NCBI GenBank assembly: GCA_001507955.1
Contig: LGEU01000001.1
Coordinates: 1-35,948, forward strand
Source of the DNA: Methanobacteriaceae archaeon 41_258
GTDB lineage: Archaea; Methanobacteriota; Methanobacteria; Methanobacteriales; DSM-23052
Length of the DNA: 35,948 bases
Direction of reading: 5' to 3'
The first letter of the stretch is position 1; every line of letters starts with the position of its first letter. Positions 9,392 through 20,024 of the stretch are shown piece by piece. The notes beneath the pieces were generated by a model that was not told where the DNA came from, searched no databases, and saw only the letters and a list, made by a program, of their open reading frames with translations. The position numbers and the translations under genes are program-made.

Positions 9392-9925
9392 ATGGATATA
9401 GATGTTGTGGAGGAAATCAAAAGACTTGAAAGGGTAATAGGTCCGCTTTCAAACACCCAAAAGATACTATTAGCAACTGATGGTTCGGTTACAAGAATAC
9501 TCGACGTCATACTCGGAAAAGTGAATATAAAAACCTTAGTACAAGAGTTTAGAGAAGCCAGCGAAGAGATCGCTGAAAAACTTGACATAGCCGCCGGGGA
9601 AAAAATAAACTACAGAATAGTATTAATTGGTAACGAAGAGCCCCTCATACATGCAATATCATACATCCCCCTTGCAAGATTAAATAACGATTTTAAAGAA
9701 GATTTGATAAGAGCAGACATACCAATCGGGAAAATACTGCGCAAACATAACATCGAATCAAGAAGAGAAGTGGAAAAAATAGACGTCGAAGAACCTACAG
9801 GAGAACTCAAAGAGATATTCCACACAGATTCATTAATGCTAACACGCACATATAACATCATACACAAGGACAAGATCCTAATAAGGATAAAAGAAACATT
9901 CCCCATCACATACTTCAAAAAATAG
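9392..9925 (+). CDS. Chorismate-lyase-like protein (DUF98 family)
   Basis: A soluble 177-residue protein resembling the DUF98/Rv2949c chorismate pyruvate-lyase-like family, which makes 4-hydroxybenzoate and pyruvate from chorismate. Features consistent with it are an N-terminal helix then LLATDGSVTRILDVI, a central strand YRIVLIGNEEPLIHAISYI with the family Arg and Ala, an IPIGKIL segment, and a C-terminal RTYNIIH...ILIRIKETFP. In methanogens 4-hydroxybenzoate is a precursor of methanopterin, so that role is plausible. It lies 14 bases after hacA and 27 before fen1. Recognition rests on pattern memory rather than a domain search, so family membership is likely but activity is inferred. Confidence 0.68.
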   Translation: MDIDVVEEIKRLERVIGPLSNTQKILLATDGSVTRILDVILGKVNIKTLVQEFREASEEIAEKLDIAAGEKINYRIVLIGNEEPLIHAISYIPLARLNNDFKEDLIRADIPIGKILRKHNIESRREVEKIDVEEPTGELKEIFHTDSLMLTRTYNIIHKDKILIRIKETFPITYFKK

Positions 9926-9952
9926 GGTTCAAGAACCCTTGGGGTTATAAGT

Positions 9953-10939
9953 ATGGGTGTTAAACTCAAGGATATAATATACGCTTCTAAGATAAAAATT
10001 GGGGATTTGAAGGGGCGCATTATAGCAATCGACGCCCCGAACACCATATACCAGTTCCTCTCTAGTATAAGGCAGAAGGATGGGACACCTTTAATGGACA
10101 GAAAAGGTAGGATAACATCACATCTCAGTGGCATACTCTATAGAACCTCAGCCATCATAGAAAAGGGCATAAAGGTGGTTTATGTATTCGATGGTAAAAG
10201 CCCACATTTAAAAATGGAAACAATCACAAAAAGGAGATCTGTAAGAGTTGAAGCTGAAAAAAGATGGAAGAAAGCCCTCAGAGAAGGAAAAATCGAAGAA
10301 GCTAGGAAATATGCTGTAAGATCCGCCAGAATATCCCCTGATATAATATCCACTTCGAAAAAACTTCTAGACTTGATGGGCGTTCCATTTGTTGAGGCGC
10401 CGGCAGAAGGCGAAGCTCAGGCATCTTACATCGTCCAGAATGGTGATGCGTGGGCGGTTGCGTCACAAGATTATGACTGCTTACTATTCGGAGCTCCAAG
10501 AGTCGTTAGAAACCTTGCCATAACCGGGAGAGCACAGGAACTAGAACTTCTAGAATTAGAGAGGATCTTGAAAAGATTGGAAATTACAAGGGAACAGTTA
10601 GTCGACATGGCATTACTCATAGGCACAGACTTCAACAAGGGAATAAAAGGAATAGGACCGAAAAGCGCCCTCAAATTCATAAAAGAAAAAGGCAACATAT
10701 ATAATGTACTAGAAGAGCTAGGTGAAGAGTTAGATGGTGACCCTGAGATTTTAAGGGAGATTTTCCTCAATCCAGATGTTACAGATGATTACAAGCTTTC
10801 ATGGAGGAGTCCGAACAGGGAAGGTATAATAGATTTCCTCTGCCATGAACATGGATTTTCAGAAGAAAGGGTGCAAAATGCCATAAAAAAGATGCAAGTT
10901 GAAAAATCTATCCAGAAAAGTTTGACAGACTGGTTCTAA
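9953..10939 (+). CDS. fen: Flap endonuclease 1
   Basis: Structure-specific nuclease that removes 5' flaps during Okazaki-fragment maturation and repair. The 328 residues begin with the conserved MGVKL. The N-terminal nuclease block has an IAIDAPNT aspartate and VFDGKSP. The internal block has EAPAEGEAQASYI and ASQDYDCLLFG carboxylates, then a LIGTDFN...GIGPKSALK helix-hairpin-helix. The final eight residues QKSLTDWF (321-328) are a textbook PCNA-interacting peptide. It starts at ATG 9953 behind a GGGGTTAT site. Its last 32 bases overlap the end of the opposite-strand helicase gene, so the PIP box is encoded in dual-coding DNA. Confidence 0.97.
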   Translation: MGVKLKDIIYASKIKIGDLKGRIIAIDAPNTIYQFLSSIRQKDGTPLMDRKGRITSHLSGILYRTSAIIEKGIKVVYVFDGKSPHLKMETITKRRSVRVEAEKRWKKALREGKIEEARKYAVRSARISPDIISTSKKLLDLMGVPFVEAPAEGEAQASYIVQNGDAWAVASQDYDCLLFGAPRVVRNLAITGRAQELELLELERILKRLEITREQLVDMALLIGTDFNKGIKGIGPKSALKFIKEKGNIYNVLEELGEELDGDPEILREIFLNPDVTDDYKLSWRSPNREGIIDFLCHEHGFSEERVQNAIKKMQVEKSIQKSLTDWF

Positions 10940-12917
10940 CAGATTCTTCCCCAAGCCTATAATAAAAGCCCCTACTAATAGAATACTTGATAAGCCTCCT
11001 ATAGGATGGGTGCGCTTTGAGAGTTTCAGAATCACCTATAATCACAAGTTTTCTCCTCGCCCTTGTAAGTGAGACGTTAAGACGTCTTAAATCACTGAGA
11101 AAGCCTATTCTACCATTTTTATTGCTCCTTACCATGGATATTATTATGATCTCTTTTTCACGCCCCTGGTAACCATCAACAGTGTTAACCTCAACCTTAG
11201 CATGGGATGATATAAGATCCACTTGATCGTCATAAGGCGTTATAATACCAATATCAGAAGGTTTAACACCCCTCTTAATAAAAAAATTGGATACTATAAT
11301 GGCAAGATCAGCCTCTAATTGATTCTGGAGTGAAGGCGACCCTTTAACTCTCCTCTCGAATTTGCCTTCAATACTAGCAGTGTCCATGAAGAGCAGAGGC
11401 TTAGCAGGGTTTAAAAGTTCTCTTCCAAGCCCCCACTCACAACTCGTATCATCTACAAGACTATCTATAGTGAAATTCTCCAAGCCAGGTGCTGCTTTTA
11501 TTCTACCATCATAAAATTCCATGTTGGGAAATTCCATCAACTGAGGGTTCATACGATACTGAACATCCAACATGTATGCCTTATATGGATACAATCTTAT
11601 CAACTCTTCAAATAACGTCTTCTCTAATTCAACAGCATCCTGGTTCAAAATAGTTGGGGGTAACTGTTTATGGTCCCCCGCCAAGATGAACCTCCCACCA
11701 CGTGAAAGAGGGATTAGAATACTCGGTATCGTGGCCTGGGAAGCCTCATCCACCACTATAAGATCGAAGCTGATACCATCAAGGTATTCTAGGGCTGCTG
11801 TTGAATTAGTTGAAAGTATAACGGGAGTCTCCTCTAGGATGTCAGCCACTATACTATTTTCTATATCATCTATCATCTCGTATAATTCATCTATTTTCTT
11901 GTTGGTTTTTATCCATTTTGCCATAGATATCATGACATTTGGTGATATGCCCCTGCTACCTCTTCTTTTCATGGCATTTGCCATTATCTGACGGTCACTT
12001 AAACCTCTTCTGAGGGATGGTGTGGGCTTATGGTACTTCTCCCTTTCTCTTATCAGGTCCTGGATCTTTTTTTCCAGTTCAGATATCTTCTCATAATCCT
12101 TGTGATCCTCCACTTTATAGGCTAGGCTTTTTTCTATATTTTCTTTCGAAACTCTCTGTGGATGTCCAAGTCTTACACATTCCACTTTCCCATCCAATCC
12201 TTCTAGGATATTATCCACGGCCATATTACTCTCAGCTGTTACAAGTAACTTACCACCCTTTTTAACCTCTTGGAGTATGAGTTCAATGAGTGTTCTTGTT
12301 TTACCCGTGCCGAAGGGGCCGTGGATCAGGAAAAAATCATTAGAGGCTAATGCCCTTGATATCGCCTCCTTTTGGGAATTGTTAAGACTTTCGTCTTCCA
12401 ATTCGAATTCCACTCTTCTTACTTTAGCTGTGGGTTTCCTCTTCCCCAGGAGAAACTCTAATATATTATAGGTATTTTTGTTAAGTTTTTTCAGATTATC
12501 TTCCATCCGTTGGAATGTGATGTCATTGGCATATAAGTCAATTCTAACATTTTTTAAAGCCCACTTTGGCACTTTTTCCATGGCCACGATTATAAATCTG
12601 CTGCCTTTCTGGGCCACAGTAGCTGTAAGATCGCTTCTAAGAGGGTTCCCCCTACTTATAAGTACAAGATCCCCCACACCTATTTCGGTTTCGATGGGTT
12701 TTTTCCTACCATACTTGACAAGGGTGAACCCAAGTTCCCTGCCGAGGATTTTCCCATTCAGGTTGTTAATAGCCCTACCTATCTTTTCACGCTTTGAGGC
12801 TGATAAACGCCTTATCTCCGAGATCATGGCTTCGATCTCGGCTTTCCTCTCCATTTCAACAAGTTCTAATAATCTTTTCACATATTCTTTGATTTTGATT
12901 TGCAGACCCCCCCACAC
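10908..12917 (-). CDS. SF1 DNA/RNA helicase, UPF1/SMUBP2 type
   Basis: A superfamily 1B helicase expected to unwind DNA or RNA with ATP in the 5'-3' direction. The ~190-residue N-terminus contains a beta-rich OB-like region (IGVGDLVLIS...) as in IGHMBP2. Motifs follow in order: Walker A GPFGTGKT at 200-207, VTAESNMAVD (Ia), DEAS at 390-393 (II), GDHKQLPP (III), QYRMNPQL (IV), VNTVDGYQGREKEIII (V) and NVSLTRARRKL (VI). All are intact. The start is uncertain: GTG at 12917 is the only start before a GTG at 12881, and neither has a good ribosome site. It follows the DUF2119-like gene by two bases. The 3' end overlaps fen1 in antisense, a striking pairing of two nucleic-acid enzymes. Confidence 0.92.
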   Translation of the reverse strand: MWGGLQIKIKEYVKRLLELVEMERKAEIEAMISEIRRLSASKREKIGRAINNLNGKILGRELGFTLVKYGRKKPIETEIGVGDLVLISRGNPLRSDLTATVAQKGSRFIIVAMEKVPKWALKNVRIDLYANDITFQRMEDNLKKLNKNTYNILEFLLGKRKPTAKVRRVEFELEDESLNNSQKEAISRALASNDFFLIHGPFGTGKTRTLIELILQEVKKGGKLLVTAESNMAVDNILEGLDGKVECVRLGHPQRVSKENIEKSLAYKVEDHKDYEKISELEKKIQDLIREREKYHKPTPSLRRGLSDRQIMANAMKRRGSRGISPNVMISMAKWIKTNKKIDELYEMIDDIENSIVADILEETPVILSTNSTAALEYLDGISFDLIVVDEASQATIPSILIPLSRGGRFILAGDHKQLPPTILNQDAVELEKTLFEELIRLYPYKAYMLDVQYRMNPQLMEFPNMEFYDGRIKAAPGLENFTIDSLVDDTSCEWGLGRELLNPAKPLLFMDTASIEGKFERRVKGSPSLQNQLEADLAIIVSNFFIKRGVKPSDIGIITPYDDQVDLISSHAKVEVNTVDGYQGREKEIIIISMVRSNKNGRIGFLSDLRRLNVSLTRARRKLVIIGDSETLKAHPSYRRLIKYSISRGFYYRLGEESVRTSLSNFSG

Positions 12918-12919
12918 GA

Positions 12920-13528
12920 TTAGAATGGTGGATAATCGCCAAAAAACTCTATAGCATATCTCCTTGCAATTTCAACTTGTTCAGGGTACTTCCTTGCAAG
13001 CTTTTCCTCCAGTTCTGGACGATCCTTTATTGAGGCTATAATCTTTAAAATATTGGTATAGGTTTTGAGGACTTTGGTGTCTATTCTGTCTTGGATGCAT
13101 GGCATTTCAAGGGTGATGCAAACATCAGTCCGTTTAAAAAAGCTAGTCCTTATATGGGGGGATACAGAGCCTATTAGGACACCATTTTCCAATTCAATGA
13201 GGGGTGGTACCCCCATTTTCTTTTTACGATCGGGGTCTGTGAGTCCTTCATAATATTTGTAACAGTGCGCTTCAACGTAAATGGATGGCCTATAATATTC
13301 TATTAATGAAATTATCTCCCTTCCCTGTTTTGTATAATATGATCTTTTCAAAGTGCTGAGGTAGGAGGTTGGATCGCAATTATATATTATAAGTTTACCA
13401 TCTATCACATCCTCAAAACCCAATGACTTGAGGGCTTTTATTGTTGTAAGACCTTCCCTTCCATGCAAGCCCCCTACAAATAATCTTATTGGCCCCTCCC
13501 CCTTTTCTATCAGTCTAAAGAAACTCAT
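12920..13528 (-). CDS. DUF2119-like protein, possible metallocarboxypeptidase fold
   Basis: A 202-residue soluble protein of an archaeal conserved family that I recognise as DUF2119-like. Near the N-terminus it has [10 protein letters not shown] (H22, E25), reminiscent of the HxxE zinc motif of M14 carboxypeptidase and succinylglutamate-desuccinylase folds, and later VEAHCY, a possible further metal ligand. No signal peptide or membrane segment is seen. A TTG lies upstream at 13543, but ATG at 13528 overlaps the ahcY stop in an ATGA arrangement with GGAAGG just ahead, so that start is chosen. Sandwiched between ahcY and the helicase, it is surely cotranscribed. Substrate unknown; hydrolase activity is inference from motif resemblance. 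Confidence 0.8.
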   Translation of the reverse strand: MSFFRLIEKGEGPIRLFVGGLHGREGLTTIKALKSLGFEDVIDGKLIIYNCDPTSYLSTLKRSYYTKQGREIISLIEYYRPSIYVEAHCYKYYEGLTDPDRKKKMGVPPLIELENGVLIGSVSPHIRTSFFKRTDVCITLEMPCIQDRIDTKVLKTYTNILKIIASIKDRPELEEKLARKYPEQVEIARRYAIEFFGDYPPF

Positions 13529-14778
13529 GTTCCTTCCTGCCAATTACTCAAATATTCCACTTGTCGAGGCGTTAATTCATCAATTTCTATCTTCATGGAT
13601 TCTAGTTTCAACCTTGCAACCTTCAAATCGATCTCATCAGGGGATTTATAAACTCCAGGTTCATAATCCACGCTTAGAAGATGTTGTGCGGAAAGTGCTT
13701 GGAGTGAAAAACTCATGTCCATTATCTCTGCGGGATGGCCTTGTCCCCTGCTAGAAGCTAAATTAACTAATCTGCCCTCGGCGAGGAGATATAATCTTCT
13801 ACCATCCTCTAATACAAATTCTTCAATATCCTCTCTTATAATTCTATTTTTGACTGAGAGGCTTAAAAGATCGTCACGGTTTATCTCCACGTTGAAGTGG
13901 CCGGCATTAGCCATTATACAACCATCCTTCATCTTCTTAAAATCTTCTAGGGAGACAACATCAATATTCCCAGTGGCTGTTATAAGTATATCAGCATGTC
14001 TAACAGCCTCATTAACCTTCATAACCCTGAAACCGTCCATCCTAGCCTCAAGGGCCCTTATAGGATCCACCTCAGTTATGATAACATTAGCTCCGAGGCC
14101 ATCTGCTCTCATAGCGATGCCGCGACCACACCATCCATAACCACAAATAACAACAGTCTTGCCAGCTATCAACATGTTAGTTGTGCCCATTATAGAATCA
14201 AGTGTTGACTGGCCAGTACCATACCTATTATCGAAAAGATACTTTGTATAAGCATCGTTAACAGCCATGACAGGGAATCGTAACGCACCATCTTCTGCCA
14301 TGGCCCTGAGACGATGTATACCCGTGGTGGTCTCTTCACAAGCCCCCCTTATCTTATCTAATATTTCCGGTCTTTCTCTGTGGGCGAGGAATATCATGTC
14401 CGCCCCATCATCTATTAAGATGTCTGGCTCATGGTCGAGAACGCGATGAATATTCTCATAATATTCTTGGGTTGTTTCGCCACGCCATCCATAAATGTTA
14501 AGTCCGAGGGATGCACCCGCTGCTGCGGCATCATCTTGGGTGGAAAGTGGGTTGCAGCCTGTCATGGCGACTTCAGCCCCACCAGCCATTAATGTCAGTC
14601 CAAGGTTGATGGTCTTCGGCTCCAAGTGTAAACATGAAGCTATTGTAATCCCTTTGAATGGTTTTTTTTCCTCGAATTCTCTTTTTATATGTTCAAGGAC
14701 TGGCATGTGCCTTTGAACCCATTCTATTTTCTCCTCCCCATTTGGGGCTAATGAAATATCCTTTACATTGTATGGCAT
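13525..14778 (-). CDS. ahcY: S-adenosyl- / S-inosyl-homocysteine hydrolase
   Basis: NAD-dependent hydrolase that clears the S-adenosylhomocysteine formed by methyltransferases. In methanogens the homologue has been reported to prefer S-inosylhomocysteine after deamination. The 417 residues show the substrate domain ([20 protein letters not shown]), the catalytic [18 protein letters not shown] segment, the NAD-binding [14 protein letters not shown] and ITEVDP, and a C-terminal region ending in a helix rather than the eukaryotic PFRY tail. Start ATG 14778 is preceded by AAGGGATC. It leads the ahcY-DUF2119-helicase run; the 3' end overlaps the next gene by four bases. Confidence 0.96.
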   Translation of the reverse strand: MPYNVKDISLAPNGEEKIEWVQRHMPVLEHIKREFEEKKPFKGITIASCLHLEPKTINLGLTLMAGGAEVAMTGCNPLSTQDDAAAAGASLGLNIYGWRGETTQEYYENIHRVLDHEPDILIDDGADMIFLAHRERPEILDKIRGACEETTTGIHRLRAMAEDGALRFPVMAVNDAYTKYLFDNRYGTGQSTLDSIMGTTNMLIAGKTVVICGYGWCGRGIAMRADGLGANVIITEVDPIRALEARMDGFRVMKVNEAVRHADILITATGNIDVVSLEDFKKMKDGCIMANAGHFNVEINRDDLLSLSVKNRIIREDIEEFVLEDGRRLYLLAEGRLVNLASSRGQGHPAEIMDMSFSLQALSAQHLLSVDYEPGVYKSPDEIDLKVARLKLESMKIEIDELTPRQVEYLSNWQEGT

Positions 14779-14796
14779 AATGATCCCTTCTCTTAC

Positions 14797-14804
14797 AAAA
14801 AAAA
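14797..14804 (-). terminator. Possible U8 terminator after cdc48
   Basis: Downstream of the cdc48 stop (14830) the minus-strand transcript contains an unbroken run of eight U, flanked by short complementary TTACA and TGTAA arms. Archaeal RNA polymerase terminates at such oligo-U tracts. It lies just ahead of the ahcY ribosome site, so it would separate cdc48 from ahcY only partly, or act as an attenuating site. Confidence 0.38.
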
Positions 14805-14829
14805 TGTAAAGGGGGGTGTAAGTTTATTT

Positions 14830-17052
<2,223 letters not shown>

Positions 17053-17122
17053 TTATTTTATTAATGGAGGTTATCCTAATATTTTAGTAAATTTTTGTAA
17101 CTATAATACAAATGTAGTTTAT

Positions 17123-17140
17123 ATTATATAAAGTTTTCGG
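17123..17140 (-). promoter_or_regulatory. BRE plus TATA promoter of cdc48
   Basis: On the minus strand CCGAAAAC is followed directly by TTTATATAAT, a textbook archaeal BRE and TATA box. It lies ~100 bases upstream of the cdc48 ATG, giving an expected start near 17100 and an AT-rich leader of about 80 bases. It begins only ~30 bases beyond the tyrA stop codon (17170). Confidence 0.65.
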
Positions 17141-17169
17141 AAATTTTAAATATAAGAATATGAAGCAGA

Positions 17170-18474
17170 TTATCTTATAACCGCGCCAAAACCTTCAAGC
17201 AAACCTTTAACCTTATCATAAACGCCCTGATCGATAACCTCAAACCTAAAAGTTACACTCACCATGCCCGAAGGTATTTGATCCCCCTTATAAATATCAA
17301 CTACACTAGCTTTCACAATGCCATCCAAACCCTCGATAACACCTTTTATAACCTTAGGATCACAACCTTCAGGAAACATAGCTGAAATATCATAACAACG
17401 CCTAGGAAGATTCTTCACCTTCCAATCCCAGAGCTCCTCCCTACTCAAAACCTGAATATTCGACACCTTCAATCTTACACGCCTTTTACCAACCCTCAAA
17501 ACAACAAAATCGGGATCAACAGACTCCAAAACTCCGACATGAACATTACCAGAATAAATATGTCTAAGACCGACTTCCTTACCAATAGAATCCTTCAAAA
17601 CATCCAACTCCTTATTCAAAGCAAAAATAGCCTTATCAGACCTTCCAAGGGAAGCTTCAACATCATCAAGACCCTTAGCGGCAAAACTCATCCACCTAAC
17701 AAAATCATCCCTCTCCCCATGCCTCAAAAGGTCCTCCAAACGTTCCACGGCTCCAACAAATGCCTTACGGACATCCTCACCATACCTATTATAAACTTGT
17801 ATAGAATAGGCCAGATAAGGATTCTGTGAAACTATCCTGGCAATAGTATCAAGCATAAGATTATAAATAGGACTCGCAAACCGCCTAGACTCCCTCACAT
17901 CAACACTCAAATCCCTAATAGTCAACGCAATACTAATATAAGCAAAATGCGTAAGCACCTGCACAACACTCATCATCCTATCATGCTTCACAGGCGAAGT
18001 AACCAAAACCCTAGCACCATGCCCTTTTAAAAAACTAACAGCCCTATCAACCCACTTAGACCTCCTCAAGGGAGTTAAAACCACGACCTGACCAGCAAGT
18101 GAACGTATCCTAGGACCAAACATGGGATGGGTAGGGAGAACATCAACACCTTCAGGGGCAAGTTCTTCCATCAAACGGGCAGGCTCCTCCTTCACAGAAG
18201 TCACATCAACAAGCAAAGAACCCCTCCGCATAATAGGAGCAACCTCCCTGATAACATCAAGAGTATTCTCAATAGGCACAGATATTATAACGATATCAGA
18301 ATCCCTCGCGGCTCTAACATTATCAGGACAATACTCCACACCAAGCTCCTTACTAACATTCTCCCCAGTAACCCTATCCCTGCCAGTTATAATCACCCTA
18401 AAACCTTCACCCTTAAGAAAACCGGCTATCCATTTTCCAAGGCCCCGTGTACCTCCAATAACCGCGACATTCAT
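17170..18474 (-). CDS. tyrA: Prephenate dehydrogenase
   Basis: Oxidatively decarboxylates prephenate to 4-hydroxyphenylpyruvate for tyrosine synthesis. The 434 residues start with a Rossmann loop VIGGTRGLGKWIA, followed by DIVIISVPI, VDVTSVKE, and the THPMFGP catalytic-histidine motif. A helical dimerisation domain comes next, then a ~150-residue C-terminal extension (from about 290) ending in a small ACT-like alpha/beta domain that may sense an amino acid. A TTG exists at 18492, but ATG 18474 lies one base after the preceding stop with AGGAT upstream and is preferred. Its codons end mostly in G or T, unlike neighbouring genes, which favour A or C; this might reflect transfer or altered mutational history. 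Confidence 0.93.
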   Translation of the reverse strand: MNVAVIGGTRGLGKWIAGFLKGEGFRVIITGRDRVTGENVSKELGVEYCPDNVRAARDSDIVIISVPIENTLDVIREVAPIMRRGSLLVDVTSVKEEPARLMEELAPEGVDVLPTHPMFGPRIRSLAGQVVVLTPLRRSKWVDRAVSFLKGHGARVLVTSPVKHDRMMSVVQVLTHFAYISIALTIRDLSVDVRESRRFASPIYNLMLDTIARIVSQNPYLAYSIQVYNRYGEDVRKAFVGAVERLEDLLRHGERDDFVRWMSFAAKGLDDVEASLGRSDKAIFALNKELDVLKDSIGKEVGLRHIYSGNVHVGVLESVDPDFVVLRVGKRRVRLKVSNIQVLSREELWDWKVKNLPRRCYDISAMFPEGCDPKVIKGVIEGLDGIVKASVVDIYKGDQIPSGMVSVTFRFEVIDQGVYDKVKGLLEGFGAVIR

Positions 18475-18475
18475 A

Positions 18476-18847
18476 CTATCCTGCCTGTTCAACTTTACCC
18501 CACTGAGATGCCTTAACAGCCAAAAAACCTCCTAAACCGCCAAGACAAACTGCTAAGAAACACGCTAAGAGAAAACCGACAACAAAACTGAACATGTCCA
18601 CTCCAAGCATATTACTTATCCAATATGGCATCTCGGGCCCCATTATCATATTATATATGAATAATATGATTGCAAGTATCAAAGTTGCTATTGCACCCAC
18701 ACTGGAACTTCTATCATCCTCCCTAGTTAAATAAGTGGCGATAAAACCTACAAAAACAAATATAAAAACTCCATCAAAGAATAGAAACATAACAACCCCA
18801 AATAGTATACCGATAAAAGTTGCTGTTCCAGATTCATAATCTCCCAT
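18476..18847 (-). CDS. Small multi-pass membrane protein
   Basis: A 123-residue very hydrophobic protein with about three or four predicted membrane segments (roughly 9-40, 50-66 and 83-112) and a short charged loop TREDDRSSS. The pattern recalls archaeal DUF5518-type membrane proteins, but I cannot confirm the family. It starts at ATG 18847 behind GGGAGG and ends one base before tyrA, with which it is cotranscribed. No functional motif; a regulatory or transport role next to an aromatic amino acid gene would be guesswork. Confidence 0.8.
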   Translation of the reverse strand: MGDYESGTATFIGILFGVVMFLFFDGVFIFVFVGFIATYLTREDDRSSSVGAIATLILAIILFIYNMIMGPEMPYWISNMLGVDMFSFVVGFLLACFLAVCLGGLGGFLAVKASQWGKVEQAG

Positions 18848-18944
18848 TCCAACATCTCCTCCCTAATTATATATCCTCCAACTATAACCTAGTATTAGTG
18901 TAAGTCTCTTATATTATTAGATATTTCCATGGTGTGAATCAAAA
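18848..18944. promoter_or_regulatory. Divergent promoter region, membrane protein / pelA
   Basis: A 97-base divergent spacer. On the plus strand TTATATAT at 18867-18874 can serve pelA, giving a leader of about 45-50 bases with GGTGTGA before ATG. On the minus strand ATAATATAAG (18908-18917) can serve the membrane protein and tyrA, with GGGAGG close to the start. The two TATA elements face apart, so transcripts would overlap in this spacer. Confidence 0.45.
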
Positions 18945-20000
18945 ATGAGGATAATCCAAGAAGACAAAAAAAAGGGAATCATAGAATTAATCCCTGAAAC
19001 CCTCGACGATCTCTGGCATTTATCACATATAATAGAAAAAGGCGACCTCGTATCTTCAAAGACCACGCGCAGAATACAGGACACCAGTGGTGAGAGGATA
19101 AGAAGTGACAGGGGAGTGAAGAAAACATTCTATCTAAGAATTCGTGTAGAATCTGTGAAATTTCACAAATACACTGGCAAATTAAGGGCAACAGGAATTA
19201 TAGAAAAGGGCCCAGAGGACCTAGTACCATTAGGTTCATATCATACACTAGAAATCAAATTAAACACCCCATTACGTATAAAAAAAGAAACCTGGTCCAA
19301 GTGGGCTTTGAGAAGATTAAAAGACGCCATAGAATCATCAAAAAGACTATATGCTATAATATTGGCTTTAGAGGATGACACAGCCGATATAGGGTTCATA
19401 AGGCAATATGGGATAGAATATTATGGTCCTATCATTGGGCACATCCCAGGAAAAAGAATACAACAAAAAGACCGGAGAAAAAAAATCATCCAATTCTATG
19501 AAAAAATAATAGAAGTCATAAAAAACTTGAAAGGAGTGGAACTAATCGTCATCGCAGGACCAGGATTCACAAAAACAGACTTCCATTCCTACCTAAAAGA
19601 AAAATATCCAAAATTGGCCAAGATCTCCATAATAGAAAGCACAGGAACCGGTGGCCGCGTAGGGATACAGGAAGTCCTAAAAAAAGGTACAATTGAACGA
19701 GCAGCCACAGAAAATAGAATAGCAAAAGAAATCAGAAACGTTAACGAAATACTAGAAGAAATAGCAAAATCATCAGATCTGATAGCCTATGGTGAAAAAG
19801 AAGTTAAAGAAGCAGCAAACATGGCCGCGATAAAAAAATTATTAATATTAGACAAACTTGCAAGTGAAAAAGAAACACTACTAGATTCCGTCGAAAACAT
19901 GGGCGGTGAAATAATATTAATAAGTAGCGAACACGAAGGCGGAAAACAACTAGAAGCACTCGGGGGAATAGCAGCCCTCTTAAGATTCAAAATACACTAA
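18945..20000 (+). CDS. pelA: Pelota (Dom34) mRNA surveillance factor
   Basis: Release-factor homologue that rescues stalled ribosomes with aEF1A/ABCE1. The 351 residues show an N-terminal Sm-like domain (1-130; LIPETLDDLWHLSHII and the FYLRIRVESVKFH strand), a central eRF1-like domain (about 130-260; IIAGPGFTKTDFHSYL and the TGGRVGIQEVL turn), and a C-terminal eRF1-3-like domain ending LGGIAALLRF. It lacks the GGQ motif of true release factors, as expected. ATG 18945 has GGTGTGA seven bases upstream. Leads a plus-strand run with the radical SAM and MraY-like genes. Confidence 0.96.
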   Translation: MRIIQEDKKKGIIELIPETLDDLWHLSHIIEKGDLVSSKTTRRIQDTSGERIRSDRGVKKTFYLRIRVESVKFHKYTGKLRATGIIEKGPEDLVPLGSYHTLEIKLNTPLRIKKETWSKWALRRLKDAIESSKRLYAIILALEDDTADIGFIRQYGIEYYGPIIGHIPGKRIQQKDRRKKIIQFYEKIIEVIKNLKGVELIVIAGPGFTKTDFHSYLKEKYPKLAKISIIESTGTGGRVGIQEVLKKGTIERAATENRIAKEIRNVNEILEEIAKSSDLIAYGEKEVKEAANMAAIKKLLILDKLASEKETLLDSVENMGGEIILISSEHEGGKQLEALGGIAALLRFKIH

Positions 20001-20024
20001 AAAAGTCCTTAAGTGGGCAAAAGC

